A stretch of DNA of 64,000 nucleotides from assembly GCA_964627305.1 (NCBI GenBank), contig CAZVHP010000003.1, forward strand, positions 62,001 to 126,000, given 5' to 3'. The DNA comes from WJKG01 sp964627305 (GTDB lineage Bacteria; Zixibacteria; MSB-5A5; GN15; FEB-12). Below the pieces are notes generated by a model that was given only the letters and a program-made list of their open reading frames with translations, was not told the DNA's origin and did no database searches. Position numbers and translations under genes: made by a program. Position 1 is the first letter of the stretch, and every line of letters starts with the position of its first letter. This document shows positions 33,541 through 42,176 of this stretch, piece by piece.

Positions 33541-33713
33541 GTCGAGACCTCGTTTTGCGATCCCTTTGGGGCAGGCGGGACTCCTGCCGGCCGCGGGTTG
33601 GGGGGATGTCGAAACCTCGCTTCGCGACCCGCCTTTGGCGGGCAGGGGTTTCGACCTACGTCAGAGGTGACGAAAGGGCAGGGGTTTCGACCTACCTCTC
33701 ATGAATGATGGGG
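33541..33713. repeat. Intergenic repeat cluster, copy a
   Basis: GTCGAAACC (33608-33616) and GGTTTCGAC (33647-33655) form an inverted pair; a second GGTTTCGAC and a GTCGAGACC variant flank it. A GGCAGGC-type palindrome (GCAGGCGGGACTCCTGCC) is also present. The same units recur at 34962, 41217 and 54279. Confidence 0.75.
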
Positions 33714-33802
33714 CACACGGGCGGAATTGCCGGCCGTAGTGTAGATGGGCGGGTTTCGGCTGTTGTGTGCGGGGGCTGATTGTGTATACTACTCAGACTA
33801 TT

Positions 33803-34456
33803 ATGTATAGTGTGTCATCATACGGGAACTGGCGGTCGGCGGCGGCTGTGCTGCTGGTGGCGCTTTTTGTCTGCTCGGCGGCGTTCGGCGGGGGGCGGGA
33901 TCTGACCACTCCACCGGCTGACCCCGACGAGGCCTATCGGGTACAGATCTGGATTCCGGCAAAGATGAGTACGCGCTGCCGGTTGGCGGTGGAGATTCGC
34001 GACGGGCGCAATCAGGTGGTGCGGAATCTGGTGGAGGAGTTCATCGGGGCCGGATACTACAACTACTACTGGGATAAGAAGGATGATTCCGGGCACTGGG
34101 TGGAGCCGGGGCGTTACCTGGCGGTGGCGGATATCTGCGGAGAGCGCCGTTACCGGGACCTCCACGCGGAATATGTGGCCGGTGAACGGGAGCTTCGCAC
34201 CGCCAGCGCGGGCGGCGAGCGGCCGGACACGCTGGTGTATGAGGTGATGGCGGATTCGATCCCGGTGGTGATCAATGTGCACGACCTGGGTGGGCAACTG
34301 ATGGCCGGCAGGGTGGTGGACACGGCGCTGGCGGCCGGGAGTTACCGGTTGACGTTGCAGCCGGACTGGGTGGTGCCGAAGGTGGAGGCGCGCTATGAAC
34401 TGCGGCTGGAGGTTCTGGAGTATGTGCACTATGACACAATCTGGTATCGGCCATAA
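33803..34456 (+). CDS. Secreted protein with FlgD-like Ig fold
   Basis: 217 residues from the ATG at 33803; GTG at 33767 would add 12 residues. The N-terminus is a signal peptide (AAVLLVALFVCSAAFGG). Residues 45-115 look like a FlgD/Ig-type module: VEIRDGRNQVVRNL, a turn, then YYWDKKDDSG and PGRYLAVADI. This module is common as a tail in exported FCB-group proteins. A TTGTGT-N16-TATACT promoter-like pair ends about 15 bases before the ATG, so a very short leader would follow. The next lipoprotein gene overlaps it. Confidence 0.6.
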   Translation: MYSVSSYGNWRSAAAVLLVALFVCSAAFGGGRDLTTPPADPDEAYRVQIWIPAKMSTRCRLAVEIRDGRNQVVRNLVEEFIGAGYYNYYWDKKDDSGHWVEPGRYLAVADICGERRYRDLHAEYVAGERELRTASAGGERPDTLVYEVMADSIPVVINVHDLGGQLMAGRVVDTALAAGSYRLTLQPDWVVPKVEARYELRLEVLEYVHYDTIWYRP

Positions 34457-34949
34457 GGGGACGGGGACGTTGTCCCCCAGATTCCTGATAGTATTCCTGA
34501 TCGCAATGGTGCTGCTCGTGGTGGCTGTCGGCTGCGGGGGGGACAGGGCGCAGGTAGTGCCGGAGGCGGAGGAGCCGCTGGTGCGTTATGAACTGGCGTG
34601 GGTAGACCCGCAGATTGTCATGGGGGATACCTTGTTCACGCTGATTCGGGCGGCGCGGGTGGATTCGTTCGTGGTGGCCGGGGAGGATACGGCGGCAGGG
34701 GCCGAGGCAACGCCGCTGGTGTTCGAGGTGACGCCGCCGGGTTGTTTTGTGGCGGTGAATCTGGTGGATGCTTCCGGGCGGGTGTATCTGCCGTTGCTGG
34801 CGCGGAATCTGGGGCCGGGGCATTACAAGCTGAGTTTGAATCGGAGAAGGCTGACGCCGCCGGCGGGGGGAGCCTCGCCGGTGATGATGAGGGCGCTGGT
34901 TTGCGGTCGGGAGAAGACGGTGCTGTTGAACCCGTTTGTTGGGGGGTAG
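34431..34949 (+). CDS. Predicted lipoprotein, function unknown
   Basis: 172 residues from the ATG at 34431. A hydrophobic stretch (FLIVFLIAMVLLVVAV) ends in GCGG, a usable lipobox, so the protein should be lipid-anchored. The mature part is a single beta-rich domain with VARVDSF-like and FEVTPPGCF strands resembling the FlgD-type domain of the preceding gene. It overlaps that gene by 26 bases. An ATG at 34422 is an alternative start. No family recognised. Confidence 0.5.
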   Translation: MTQSGIGHKGTGTLSPRFLIVFLIAMVLLVVAVGCGGDRAQVVPEAEEPLVRYELAWVDPQIVMGDTLFTLIRAARVDSFVVAGEDTAAGAEATPLVFEVTPPGCFVAVNLVDASGRVYLPLLARNLGPGHYKLSLNRRRLTPPAGGASPVMMRALVCGREKTVLLNPFVGG

Positions 34950-34961
34950 GGGGGGTGTCGG

Positions 34962-35116
34962 AAGGGCGGGGGTTTCGACCTACGTCTCATGAATGATGGG
35001 GTACCGGGCAGGCCGGGAGGCCTGCCGCGCACGAGATATCGTATTCACAAGGCAGAGGGGTGTCGAAACCTCGCTTTGCGATCCCTTTGGGGCAGGCGGG
35101 GACCTGCCGCGTACGA
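34962..35116. repeat. Intergenic repeat cluster, copy b
   Basis: Contains GGTTTCGACCTACGTCTCAT near 34971, a GGCAGGCCGGGAGGCCTGCC palindrome near 35008, and a GTCGAAACCTCGCTTTGCGA unit near 35062. The same units in a similar order are found at 33541 and 41217. Confidence 0.75.
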
Positions 35117-35163
35117 GAATAGAGCTTTCCGGAGTCTGGTCGGAGATGGATGGGGGAGAGGGC

Positions 35164-35895
35164 CTAATTCAGGTCTACGAGTTTGCGGAGGCGCGCGATT
35201 TCCTCGCTGGTCAGCATCCGCCACTGGCCCGGGCGCAGGCTGCCCACCACGATTCCCCCGAATGAAATTCGCCGAAGCTGAAGCACCGGGTGTCCGACGG
35301 CTTTGCACAACTGGCGCACCTCCCGTTTGCGGCCCTCGGTGAGAGTCAGTTTCAGCAGCGAGTATTTCGGCGTCGCCTCGATGATGTCTACCTGTGCCTT
35401 CCCGGTCGCGCCATCCTCGAGCGTGATGCCGTCGGCAATCTTCCGGGTGTCGGCCTCGGTGAACCGTCCGGCGACCCGCGCCTCGTAGGTTTTTTCGACC
35501 TGCCAGCGCGGGTGGGTGAGGCGATGCGCCAGTTCGCCGTCATTGGTCAGCAGCAGCGCTCCCTCGGTGTCGTAGTCGAGTCGGCCGACCGGGTAGACCC
35601 GTGCGATGACATCCTTCACCAGTTGTTTCACGGTGGGGCGTTTCTGAGGATCATCGAGCGTGGTCACGACCTCGACCGGTTTGTTGAGCAGCACGTACAC
35701 GTTGTGGGGGACGGGGCGGACCTGCATTCCGTCAACCTCGACGACATCGGCCTCGGCATCGATGCGCATCCCCTGCCGATTGAGGACCTGACCGTTGACC
35801 TTGACCCGTCCCTGGTCGATGAGTTCCTCGGCGGCGCGTCGCGACGCGATGCCGCACTGCGAGAGGTACTTGTTGATGCGAATTGCTTCAGCCAT
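35164..35895 (-). CDS. rluB: rRNA large-subunit pseudouridine synthase (RluB/RsuA family)
   Basis: 243 residues: an S4 RNA-binding domain (about 5-60) with SRRAAEELI and VKVNG, then a pseudouridine synthase domain with catalytic D107 in GRLDYDTEGALLLTNDG. A KTY motif and GRKREVRQ follow near the C-terminus. RluB-type enzymes isomerise a uridine in 23S rRNA helix 80. The gene lies at the end of the trpS-scpA-scpB series on the minus strand, 38 bases after scpB, an order often seen in bacteria. RsuA or RluE specificity cannot be excluded. Confidence 0.88.
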   Translation of the reverse strand: MAEAIRINKYLSQCGIASRRAAEELIDQGRVKVNGQVLNRQGMRIDAEADVVEVDGMQVRPVPHNVYVLLNKPVEVVTTLDDPQKRPTVKQLVKDVIARVYPVGRLDYDTEGALLLTNDGELAHRLTHPRWQVEKTYEARVAGRFTEADTRKIADGITLEDGATGKAQVDIIEATPKYSLLKLTLTEGRKREVRQLCKAVGHPVLQLRRISFGGIVVGSLRPGQWRMLTSEEIARLRKLVDLN

Positions 35896-35933
35896 GATAT
35901 ATCGTGAGTCGAGCCCTCAGGCTCATGGGGTCG

Positions 35934-36749
35934 TCAGCGCCCCTCATCCGTAGTATCAAAGTCGACATGAACTTCTCGGGCCGGACGCGCCTGTTCGGCA
36001 ATGTGCGGCTTGTCGCTGGTATCGGTCTCGGCGTCGTCGGACATCTGTTCATCATCGGGCATGTTGTCAGTCGTTCGACGGCTCGCGGGATCGAAAGTGC
36101 CATCGGCGACATTGAGCTTCCGGCTGGCCAGATCGGCGGCCAGTTCCAGGGTCAGTTCGGTTTGGTCGGCGCTTTGCTGCGCGACCATTTCCTCGATCTC
36201 CGCCATCTTCGGCAGATCGTCCAGGGAGGCCAGGCCGAAGAACTTCAGGAACTCGTCGGTGGTCCCGTACTGCAGGGGTTTGCCGACTGTCTGAGCGCGT
36301 CCTCTGATGGTGATCATCCCTTTTTCAAGGAGGTTCTGCAGGACGCCATCGGAGGCGACTCCGCGAATGTGCTCGATCTGTGCTTTGGTGACGGGCTGGC
36401 GGTAGGCCACGATGGCCAGTGTTTCCAGGGCTGCCCGGGTCAGCCGCATCTTGCGCCGCCGCGTGAACAGCTCCTCGACATAACCGGTGTACTCCGGCAG
36501 GATGTAGAACTGGAAGCCGCCGGCCAGTTCGCGAATGCGGTACGACGCTCCCCGGTCGGCGTAGTCTTCGTTGAGTTGCGCCACGGCCTTGCCGATACGG
36601 CCGGGGGTGAGGTCCTCGAACACCTCGGCAATCCTGCGTGCGGGCAGCGGTTCCGGTGAACTCAGGATCAGGGCCTCAACGGCGTTGGTGCTTATTTCGT
36701 CATTCATTTCGTGCATGGTGCTCATGTTACATTCGCTCGCCGCCGTCAT
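35934..36749 (-). CDS. scpB: Segregation and condensation protein B
   Basis: 271 residues with two winged-helix domains. Signature segments are EALILSSPEPL near 26-36, RLTRAALETLAIVAYRQPVT near 102-121 and an IRGVASDGVLQNL helix near 128-140. ScpB binds ScpA and SMC to form the condensin that helps replicated origins separate. The ATG at 36749 overlaps the scpA stop as ATGA, arguing for this start over the internal Met codons. The 80-residue C-terminal tail after about 195 is acidic and probably disordered, longer than usual. Confidence 0.9.
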   Translation of the reverse strand: MTAASECNMSTMHEMNDEISTNAVEALILSSPEPLPARRIAEVFEDLTPGRIGKAVAQLNEDYADRGASYRIRELAGGFQFYILPEYTGYVEELFTRRRKMRLTRAALETLAIVAYRQPVTKAQIEHIRGVASDGVLQNLLEKGMITIRGRAQTVGKPLQYGTTDEFLKFFGLASLDDLPKMAEIEEMVAQQSADQTELTLELAADLASRKLNVADGTFDPASRRTTDNMPDDEQMSDDAETDTSDKPHIAEQARPAREVHVDFDTTDEGR

Positions 36750-37573
36750 GCACTTTGTGCCTGGGGCGTTACGCGGACCGCGGTCACCAGGTCGATCGCC
36801 GAGGGGGGCGCGTCGAAACGATTTCCGCGGTAGACGCGAAGCTTCGCAAAGGGAGTACTTTGTCTTATGGAAACACGGTGTGCCCGCACCAGTTCCAAAA
36901 GGGCCACGAAGGTGACGATGGCCACGATTTTGCGTGGAACGTCGGCGAACAACTCGGCGAAACTGACGACCTCGTGCCCCCGCAGGTACTCGATGATGTG
37001 CGCGATGCGGTCTTCGATCGAGACTTCTTCGACATGCACCTCATGAATGGCCACCTCGCGCTTTTGTGCCAGTACATCGCGGAATGCCATCAGCAGATCA
37101 TACAGCGTCGTTGCCGGAGAGACATCGACTCGGCTGGGCATGTCTTCCAATGGTGAGGGGGGGATATAGCGACGCTGCTCCAGGAGGGCACGCTCGCGGA
37201 GCATTTCTCCGGCCTCGCGGTACTTCTTGTACTCGATCAGGGCCAGCACCAGTTCCTCGCGAGGATCCATTTCCTCTTCTTCGGTCTCGGTGCGCGGCAG
37301 CAGCATTCGTGTTTTGATCCGGATCAGCGTTGCCGCCATCAGGATGAACTCCCCGGCGATTTCCAGGTTCAGCACCTGCATCAGCTCGATATACTTCAGA
37401 TACTGCCGGGTAATCCGCGCGATGGGGATATCGTAGATGTCGACTTCTTCTTTGCGGATCAGGTACAGCAGCAGATCCAGCGGCCCATGGAAGACGGCCA
37501 GATCGACGCGGTAGTCGCTGCCGTCGGTCAGTTCGGGGTCGTGTTCGTTCGCATCCGTGTTCATTGATGTCAC
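36746..37573 (-). CDS. scpA: Segregation and condensation protein A
   Basis: 275 residues. The N-terminal SMC-contact region has the family hallmark FHGPLDLLLYLIRKEEVDIYDI (start near residue 28) followed by EFILMAATLI. The C-terminal winged helix is near 200-255. ScpA is the kleisin that bridges the SMC heads. The gene overlaps trpS upstream (start GTG at 37573, ATG at 37564) and scpB downstream, so stoichiometric expression is likely. The SMC gene itself is not in the window. Confidence 0.9.
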   Translation of the reverse strand: MTSMNTDANEHDPELTDGSDYRVDLAVFHGPLDLLLYLIRKEEVDIYDIPIARITRQYLKYIELMQVLNLEIAGEFILMAATLIRIKTRMLLPRTETEEEEMDPREELVLALIEYKKYREAGEMLRERALLEQRRYIPPSPLEDMPSRVDVSPATTLYDLLMAFRDVLAQKREVAIHEVHVEEVSIEDRIAHIIEYLRGHEVVSFAELFADVPRKIVAIVTFVALLELVRAHRVSIRQSTPFAKLRVYRGNRFDAPPSAIDLVTAVRVTPQAQSA

Positions 37574-38625
37574 TTCTTCTTGTTCTTACCGGCGGTCCGG
37601 TAATCGATCTTCATTTTTCGGCGGACTTTTTCCATTGTCCGCTGTGCCCGGGCACTCGCCCGGTCCCGTCCGTCCGCCAGCACATCCCAGACATAGTCGG
37701 GTTTGGCCAGCAGCTCCGCGCGCTTTTGGCGCATCGGCGCCAGCGCCGCGTTGAGGTTTGCGACCAGCATCATCTTGCAGTCCACACAGCCCAGTTCGCC
37801 CGTTTTGCAGGGCGGGGCGATTTGTTGGCTGGCGTTCGGCGTGTATATACGGTGAAGCAGGTATACCGGGCACTGTTCCGGTCGACCCGGATCGCCCTTG
37901 CGCACTTTTTTCGGATCGGTATAGAACTGCTTGATTCGCTTTTCTGTCTGTTTGTCGGTGAACTCGAGCGGGAGGTGGTTGTCGTAGGATTTCGACATCT
38001 TGCGGTTGTCTGATCCCTTAATCAGCGGGATTTCGGTGAACAGCGCCTCCGGCTCCCTGAACGTGTTTCCATAGAGGGCGTTGAAGCGCTGAGCCATGTC
38101 CTTGGCCAGCCAGACGTGTTTCTCCTGATCCTTGCCGACCGGGACGCGGTCGGCGTTGTACAGGCAGATGTCGGCCGCCTGCAGGACCGGGTAGCCGAGG
38201 AAGCCGTACGAGTCCAGCTTGTCCTTCTTTTCCTGGTAGGTTGGCAGCCGCAGCAGGGTCGGCACGGTGATGAGCATGGAGAACAGCAGGTGCAGCTCGG
38301 CGTGTTCCTTAACCTCCGACTGCACGAAGATGGCGCTCTTTTCGGGTTCCATGCCGGCGGCGAGGAAATCGGTCGCCATCTGGAAGATGAGGTTCTTCAG
38401 CGGCTTGGTGTCCTCGTAGATGGCCGTCAGCGAATGCAGATCGACAATGCAGGCGTAGAACTCGTAGTCGTGCTGCAGCCGGACCCAGTTCTTGAGCGCG
38501 CCTTCGAGATTCCCGATATGCAGTGCCCCGGTAGGCTGCATCCCGGAGAGGATTACCGGCTTGCGCGGAGGTTTCTGTTCGCTGCCTGTGTCGGCAATGT
38601 TGACGATTGGCTTGTCTTGACTCAT
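37570..38625 (-). CDS. trpS: Tryptophanyl-tRNA synthetase
   Basis: 351 residues, class I synthetase charging tRNA-Trp. PTGALHIGN holds the HIGH-type motif (36-39 in HIGN form) and KMSKS is present near two-thirds of the chain. A CKTGELGCVDCK insertion near the C-terminus and the E-x-KRAELLAKPDYVWDVL tail match bacterial TrpRS. I start at the ATG at 38625; the open frame continues to a TTG at 38703, but that stretch contains 10-bp direct repeats (CTATCAGATT) and no homologous residues. No clear ribosome site precedes 38625. Confidence 0.92.
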   Translation of the reverse strand: MSQDKPIVNIADTGSEQKPPRKPVILSGMQPTGALHIGNLEGALKNWVRLQHDYEFYACIVDLHSLTAIYEDTKPLKNLIFQMATDFLAAGMEPEKSAIFVQSEVKEHAELHLLFSMLITVPTLLRLPTYQEKKDKLDSYGFLGYPVLQAADICLYNADRVPVGKDQEKHVWLAKDMAQRFNALYGNTFREPEALFTEIPLIKGSDNRKMSKSYDNHLPLEFTDKQTEKRIKQFYTDPKKVRKGDPGRPEQCPVYLLHRIYTPNASQQIAPPCKTGELGCVDCKMMLVANLNAALAPMRQKRAELLAKPDYVWDVLADGRDRASARAQRTMEKVRRKMKIDYRTAGKNKKK

Positions 38626-38728
38626 TCTATCAGATTCTATCAGACTATCTACCAGACTATTCCCGTTTTTCGTTGTGCCAGTGTAGGCCCAGGACCAACC
38701 CAAATCAATTAAAAAGAAGAGGAAAAAC

Positions 38729-38753
38729 AGCCCGGCGATAACTCGAGCGGGTT
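38729..38753 (-). terminator. Weak terminator after the HNH gene
   Basis: A short stem (AACCCG / CGGGCT with one G-T pair) is followed on the minus strand by TGTTTTTCC, about 55 bases past the HNH gene stop. Confidence 0.35.
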
Positions 38754-38806
38754 GTGCGGAATTTCGGTGACGCTACCGGTAAGAGAATCGGCCCCTGCCT
38801 GTCAGC

Positions 38807-39328
38807 CTACAGCGGGTCCATGAACAGATACGGCCGCCAGCGATCGGAGATTTTCACATGGCGCTGGATGAAGGTGATATAGCTTGGTCGCACCGGGCGT
38901 TTGCGCAGTCTCATGCCGGCCTGTTCCGGGGTGTGGTCGCCCTTGCGGTTGTTACACTTGGCGCAGGCGCATACGAGGTTTGTCCAGGTATCCTTGCCGC
39001 CCATATGCCTGGGGATGACGTGATCGACCGTCATCGGTCCTTTGGTGGTGCCGCAATACTGGCAGGCGTGACCGTCGCGAAGCAGGATGTTCTTGCGCGA
39101 GAGCATGATTTGTTTGAAGGGGACTTTTTTGTACTGCCACAACCGCACTACGGAGGGCAGGGCGAAGGCCCGGTTGACGGTGCGGACTTTGAGGCCGTCA
39201 GCGGTTTCAACCATCTCGGCCTTGCCGGAGAACAGCAGGACGATGGCGCGGCGGGCCGAGCAGATCGTCAGGGGTTCGTAGTTCTGATTCAGCATCAGAA
39301 CGTTGCGGTTGATTAACGATGACGCCAT
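38807..39328 (-). CDS. HNH endonuclease family protein
   Basis: 173 residues. The HNH core spans about 85-135: C89-x2-C92, D102-H103, N117, C122-x2-C125 and H132, so metal ligands and the catalytic His are all in place. The N-terminal 75 residues (LNQNYEPLTICSARRAIVLL) are the conserved extension of a widely distributed, chromosomally encoded HNH family of unknown duty. No methylase or restriction partner is next to it. A sigma-70-type promoter lies about 100 bases upstream, and the leader contains a GGGCGC-AC-GCGCCC hairpin (39399-39412). Confidence 0.85.
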   Translation of the reverse strand: MASSLINRNVLMLNQNYEPLTICSARRAIVLLFSGKAEMVETADGLKVRTVNRAFALPSVVRLWQYKKVPFKQIMLSRKNILLRDGHACQYCGTTKGPMTVDHVIPRHMGGKDTWTNLVCACAKCNNRKGDHTPEQAGMRLRKRPVRPSYITFIQRHVKISDRWRPYLFMDPL

Positions 39329-39429
39329 GCAAACCTCTCAAACTTCCGGGCACAGCGCCGGGATGCAGACATACACCCCCGAAGACGGCAGGTATCCGGG
39401 GCGCACGCGCCCGCCAAGCAAGTTCTGAG

Positions 39430-39459
39430 AAGGTACGAACGGTCCTGGTCAGGTGTCAA
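39430..39459 (-). promoter_or_regulatory. Sigma-70-type promoter of the HNH gene
   Basis: On the minus strand TTGACA (39459-39454) and TACCTT (39435-39430) are 18 bases apart. The start would be near 39423, about 95 bases before the ATG at 39328. Confidence 0.5.
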
Positions 39460-39514
39460 ATGAATTTTGGGTTTGGCGTGTCACAGGCTTGGTGCGACGG
39501 ATTTCTCACTGGCC

Positions 39515-39544
39515 AAAAAAGCGGCCGCTTGTCCCAAAGCGGCC
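39515..39544 (-). terminator. Rho-independent terminator of the NtrC-type regulator gene
   Basis: A perfect 8-bp stem GGCCGCTT / AAGCGGCC with a 6-base loop is followed on the minus strand by GCTTTTTT. It lies 40 bases past the stop at 39584. Confidence 0.85.
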
Positions 39545-39583
39545 TCCCTCTCCCTAACAGCACTACGCCCGTCGCGAGCGTTG

Positions 39584-40957
39584 TCAGGACTGCAGGTCTT
39601 TGTCGATCTTGTATTTTTTGATCTTGTCGAACAGGGTCGTGTAGTCGATCTGTAGTATCTTGGCTGTCTTGCGCTTGTTGCCGCGTGTTTCGCGCAGCAC
39701 GCGGATGATGGTGCCGCGCTCGGCCTGCATCTGGGCATGGGCGCCGATCTCTTTGAGGCCGCTTCCGTCGCGGAGGCGGATTTCATCGGTGCGGCGGAGC
39801 CTGATGGCCAGATGATCGGGCGTGATTTTCTTGCCCTCGGCCAGGATGACGGCCCGCTCGATCGTGTTTTCCAGCTCGCGCACGTTGCCCGGCCAGTGGT
39901 ATTTTTCCAGCAGCTTGACGGCCTCGCGCGAGAGTGACTTGCGCGGCTTGCGCATCTCGCGGCAGTATTTGTCCACGAAATAGTCCGCCAGTTCCGGTAC
40001 ATCCTGGAAGCGCTCGCGAAGCGGCGGTATGGTCACCGGGAAGACCGAGAGGCGGTAATACAGGTCCTCGCGGAAGTGTTTTGCGGCGATCTGCTGGCTG
40101 AGGTCCATATTGGTTGCGGCGATCACGCGCACGTCGACATCAACAGTCCGGGTGCCGCCGAGACGCTCGAAGTTTTTCTGTTGGAGGACGCGAAGCAGCT
40201 TGGCCTGCAATTGAATGTCCATATCACCGATTTCATCGAGGAAGATCGTCCCGGTGTGGGCGATTTCGAACTTGCCCATCTTGCGGGCGTGCGCCCCCGT
40301 GAAGGCCCCTTTCTCGGAGCCGAACAGCTCGTTTTCGAGCAGCTCGTGCGGGATGGCGGCGCAGTTGATGGCGATAAAAGGTTTGTCCTTGCGAAGCGAC
40401 AGAGAGTGGATCGCCCGCGCGAACAGCTCTTTGCCCGTGCCGGACTCACCCTGCAGCAGCACCGAGGCATCGGAGCCGGATACTTTTTTCACGAGTTCGC
40501 AGATCTCGCGCATCTTTTCGCTTTTGCCGATGATCTCCGTGAACCCCGATACCTGCATCAGCTCCTGGCGGAGCAGTACGTTCTCGGCCTGCATGCGGCG
40601 ACTCTCGAGTGCGCGGTTGACCAGCACGCAGAGATGCTCGGTGTCGAACGGTTTGGTGATGAAGTCAAATGCCCCCTTCTTCATCGCCGAAACGGCTGTC
40701 TCCACTGTCCCGTAGGCTGTCATGACGATTACGGAGGTCTCGTCATCGTGTTCTTTGACGCCGCTGAGCACCTCCAGCCCGTCGACATCCGGCATTTTCA
40801 TGTCTGTCAGGACCAGGTCGTACGACTTGTTGCGCACCAGTTCCAGCGCCGCGCGACCATTGGCAGCAGAGTCCACCCGGTACCCCTCCTCGGACAGGGT
40901 CTGGGTGAGCATATCACGCATCGAATCCTTGTCGTCTACCACCAATATATTGGGCAT
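39584..40957 (-). CDS. NtrC-family sigma-54 response regulator
   Basis: 457 residues: receiver domain with D52 as phospho-acceptor, T80 and K102; AAA+ domain with Walker A GESGTGKE (170-177), the sigma-54 contact loop GAFTGA (217-222) and DEIGD (241-245); and a Fis-type helix-turn-helix at the C-terminus (RKTAKILQIDYTTLFDKIKKY). When phosphorylated it would activate sigma-54 promoters, two of which are visible in front of the PEP-CTERM genes here, although no direct link is shown. No histidine kinase is adjacent. It is the only gene of its transcription unit. Confidence 0.93.
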   Translation of the reverse strand: MPNILVVDDKDSMRDMLTQTLSEEGYRVDSAANGRAALELVRNKSYDLVLTDMKMPDVDGLEVLSGVKEHDDETSVIVMTAYGTVETAVSAMKKGAFDFITKPFDTEHLCVLVNRALESRRMQAENVLLRQELMQVSGFTEIIGKSEKMREICELVKKVSGSDASVLLQGESGTGKELFARAIHSLSLRKDKPFIAINCAAIPHELLENELFGSEKGAFTGAHARKMGKFEIAHTGTIFLDEIGDMDIQLQAKLLRVLQQKNFERLGGTRTVDVDVRVIAATNMDLSQQIAAKHFREDLYYRLSVFPVTIPPLRERFQDVPELADYFVDKYCREMRKPRKSLSREAVKLLEKYHWPGNVRELENTIERAVILAEGKKITPDHLAIRLRRTDEIRLRDGSGLKEIGAHAQMQAERGTIIRVLRETRGNKRKTAKILQIDYTTLFDKIKKYKIDKDLQS

Positions 40958-41216
40958 GTACTCTCCTTGTCGATCACGTTGTTTCTTACCGGTACCTTCC
41001 TGACAGACTGCAGAAACGCGCCCTTGGCAGCAGCGGCCTCCCTGCGTGTTGGGACTGTCCGCCGGCGCAGGCGCATGGTTTCACTCAGATATATCGGCGT
41101 ATTCCCCTAAGATTTCAGCCTGTCCTTTGTGCAAAGATTGCTCAGGGGGAGGGTGCGCTGAGGCTTGATTTGGTATTGGGCGACGGGTTGAGTTTGGGTG
41201 ATACTGTGGAAGGTCG

Positions 41217-41398
41217 CGGTGTCGAAACCGCACGGGTTTCGACCTACCTCAGAGGTGACTGGGTGGATTACGGCAGGGGCAGGCGGGACGCCTGCCGCCC
41301 ACGGGTTCGAGGGATGTCGAAACCTCGCTTCGCGACCCCTTCGGGGCAGGGGTTTCGACCTACATTCATCGGGGCAGGGGTTTCGACCTACCTGTTTG
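41217..41398. repeat. Intergenic repeat cluster, copy c
   Basis: Two GTCGAAACC units (near 41221 and 41317) and three GGTTTCGAC units are interleaved with a GGCAGGCGGGACGCCTGCC palindrome. The segment from 41315 to 41363 closely repeats the one at 33606-33658. Confidence 0.75.
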
Positions 41399-41452
41399 GG
41401 GTGAAGGGAACGCAGTACGGCTAAGTACTTTGCCAGGTGGATCAAAGACGAA

Positions 41453-41472
41453 GCCCCGCCAGAGGGCGGGGC
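41453..41472 (-). terminator. Rho-independent terminator of the ferritin-like gene
   Basis: A perfect 8-bp GC stem GCCCCGCC / GGCGGGGC with a 4-base loop is followed on the minus strand by TTCGTCTTTG, 75 bases past the stop at 41547. Confidence 0.7.
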
Positions 41473-41476
41473 ACGT

Positions 41477-41541
41477 TATAGATTCGAAGTACAGATTCGA
41501 AGTATAGATTCGAGGCGTAGATTCGAGATATGGGTTCGAGC
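41477..41541. repeat. Five 13-bp tandem repeats
   Basis: Five consecutive units of the form TATAGATTCGAAG with one to four changes each fill the space between the ferritin-like stop codon and its terminator. The block ends 5 bases before the stop at 41547. Confidence 0.8.
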
Positions 41542-41546
41542 AGATA

Positions 41547-42041
41547 TTAGTAGTCCTCGAGGTGGTTCCATTCGGCGTCCTCGAGCCACTGCTGCGGGCG
41601 GTCGAGGAAGCGGATGACGTTTTCGATGGTGACCCAGTGCTTGTGCTCTTCGTCGGCGATGCGGTTGAGGATGTGTTTCTGGCTGTCGTCGCCCACTTCC
41701 TCGGCCTTTTCGCGGTAGAAGTCCTCGGAGTCCTTCTCGACCTGCTGGGCCTTCTCCCAGACGCCGCGTGTGTCGGGTGAGAAGCTGAATCCGTCGCCTT
41801 CGGATTTAAGGCGCTCAAAGACGTTCTTGACGGAACTGAGGATGGTGGTCTTTTCGGCTTCCTTGTACTCGGTGGTCCGACCTTCCTTCATGGCCTTGAA
41901 GATATTGTAGTGTTTCAGCTCGTCATCGGCGAGTTGCTGAAGGATACCCTTGAGCTGAGCGCTGTCGGTTTGTTCGGCCATGTCCAAATAGTACTGGCGT
42001 CCATCCTGCTCCATTTTCATGGCGTATTCGAAGATATTCAT
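41547..42041 (-). CDS. Ferritin-like/rubrerythrin-type diiron protein
   Basis: 164 residues from the ATG at 42041 (AGGAGACC upstream); the longer open frame has no ribosome site. A four-helix bundle with diiron ligands in the expected order: E11, E41-x2-H44, E102 and E132-x2-H135. The C-terminal rubredoxin domain of classical rubrerythrin is missing, as in stand-alone ferritin-like members. Likely role is peroxide reduction or iron handling in the cytoplasm, typical for anaerobes and microaerophiles. A sigma-70-type promoter lies just upstream. Confidence 0.82.
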   Translation of the reverse strand: MNIFEYAMKMEQDGRQYYLDMAEQTDSAQLKGILQQLADDELKHYNIFKAMKEGRTTEYKEAEKTTILSSVKNVFERLKSEGDGFSFSPDTRGVWEKAQQVEKDSEDFYREKAEEVGDDSQKHILNRIADEEHKHWVTIENVIRFLDRPQQWLEDAEWNHLEDY

Positions 42042-42078
42042 GCGGTCTCCTGTAGGTAATCTTGTTCTGTTTCGGCCT

Positions 42079-42107
42079 ATGGTACACAACGCCGGGGTTC
42101 GTGTCAA
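42079..42107 (-). promoter_or_regulatory. Sigma-70-type promoter of the ferritin-like gene
   Basis: On the minus strand TTGACA (42107-42102) and TACCAT (42084-42079) are separated by 17 bases; the start would be near 42072, about 30 bases before the ATG. Confidence 0.65.
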
Positions 42108-42176
42108 CGTTCCCGGTGGCAGCTGGTGGTGATTGTCCAAGCTTGCTAATACCGGGAAGCGGGTTATCTTGGAGCC

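Larger units (their letters stand above)
40958..41546. other. Intergenic region with repeats and terminator
   Basis: About 590 bases. It holds the upstream region of the NtrC-type gene, intergenic repeat copy c (41217-41398), the terminator at 41453-41472 and the 13-bp tandem array at 41477-41541. No gene is supported. Confidence 0.6.

Noticed and set aside
39330..39480. Possible riboswitch or tRNA in the leader of the HNH gene
   Set aside because: Hairpins exist, but no cloverleaf, T-loop sequence or known riboswitch core could be matched by eye.
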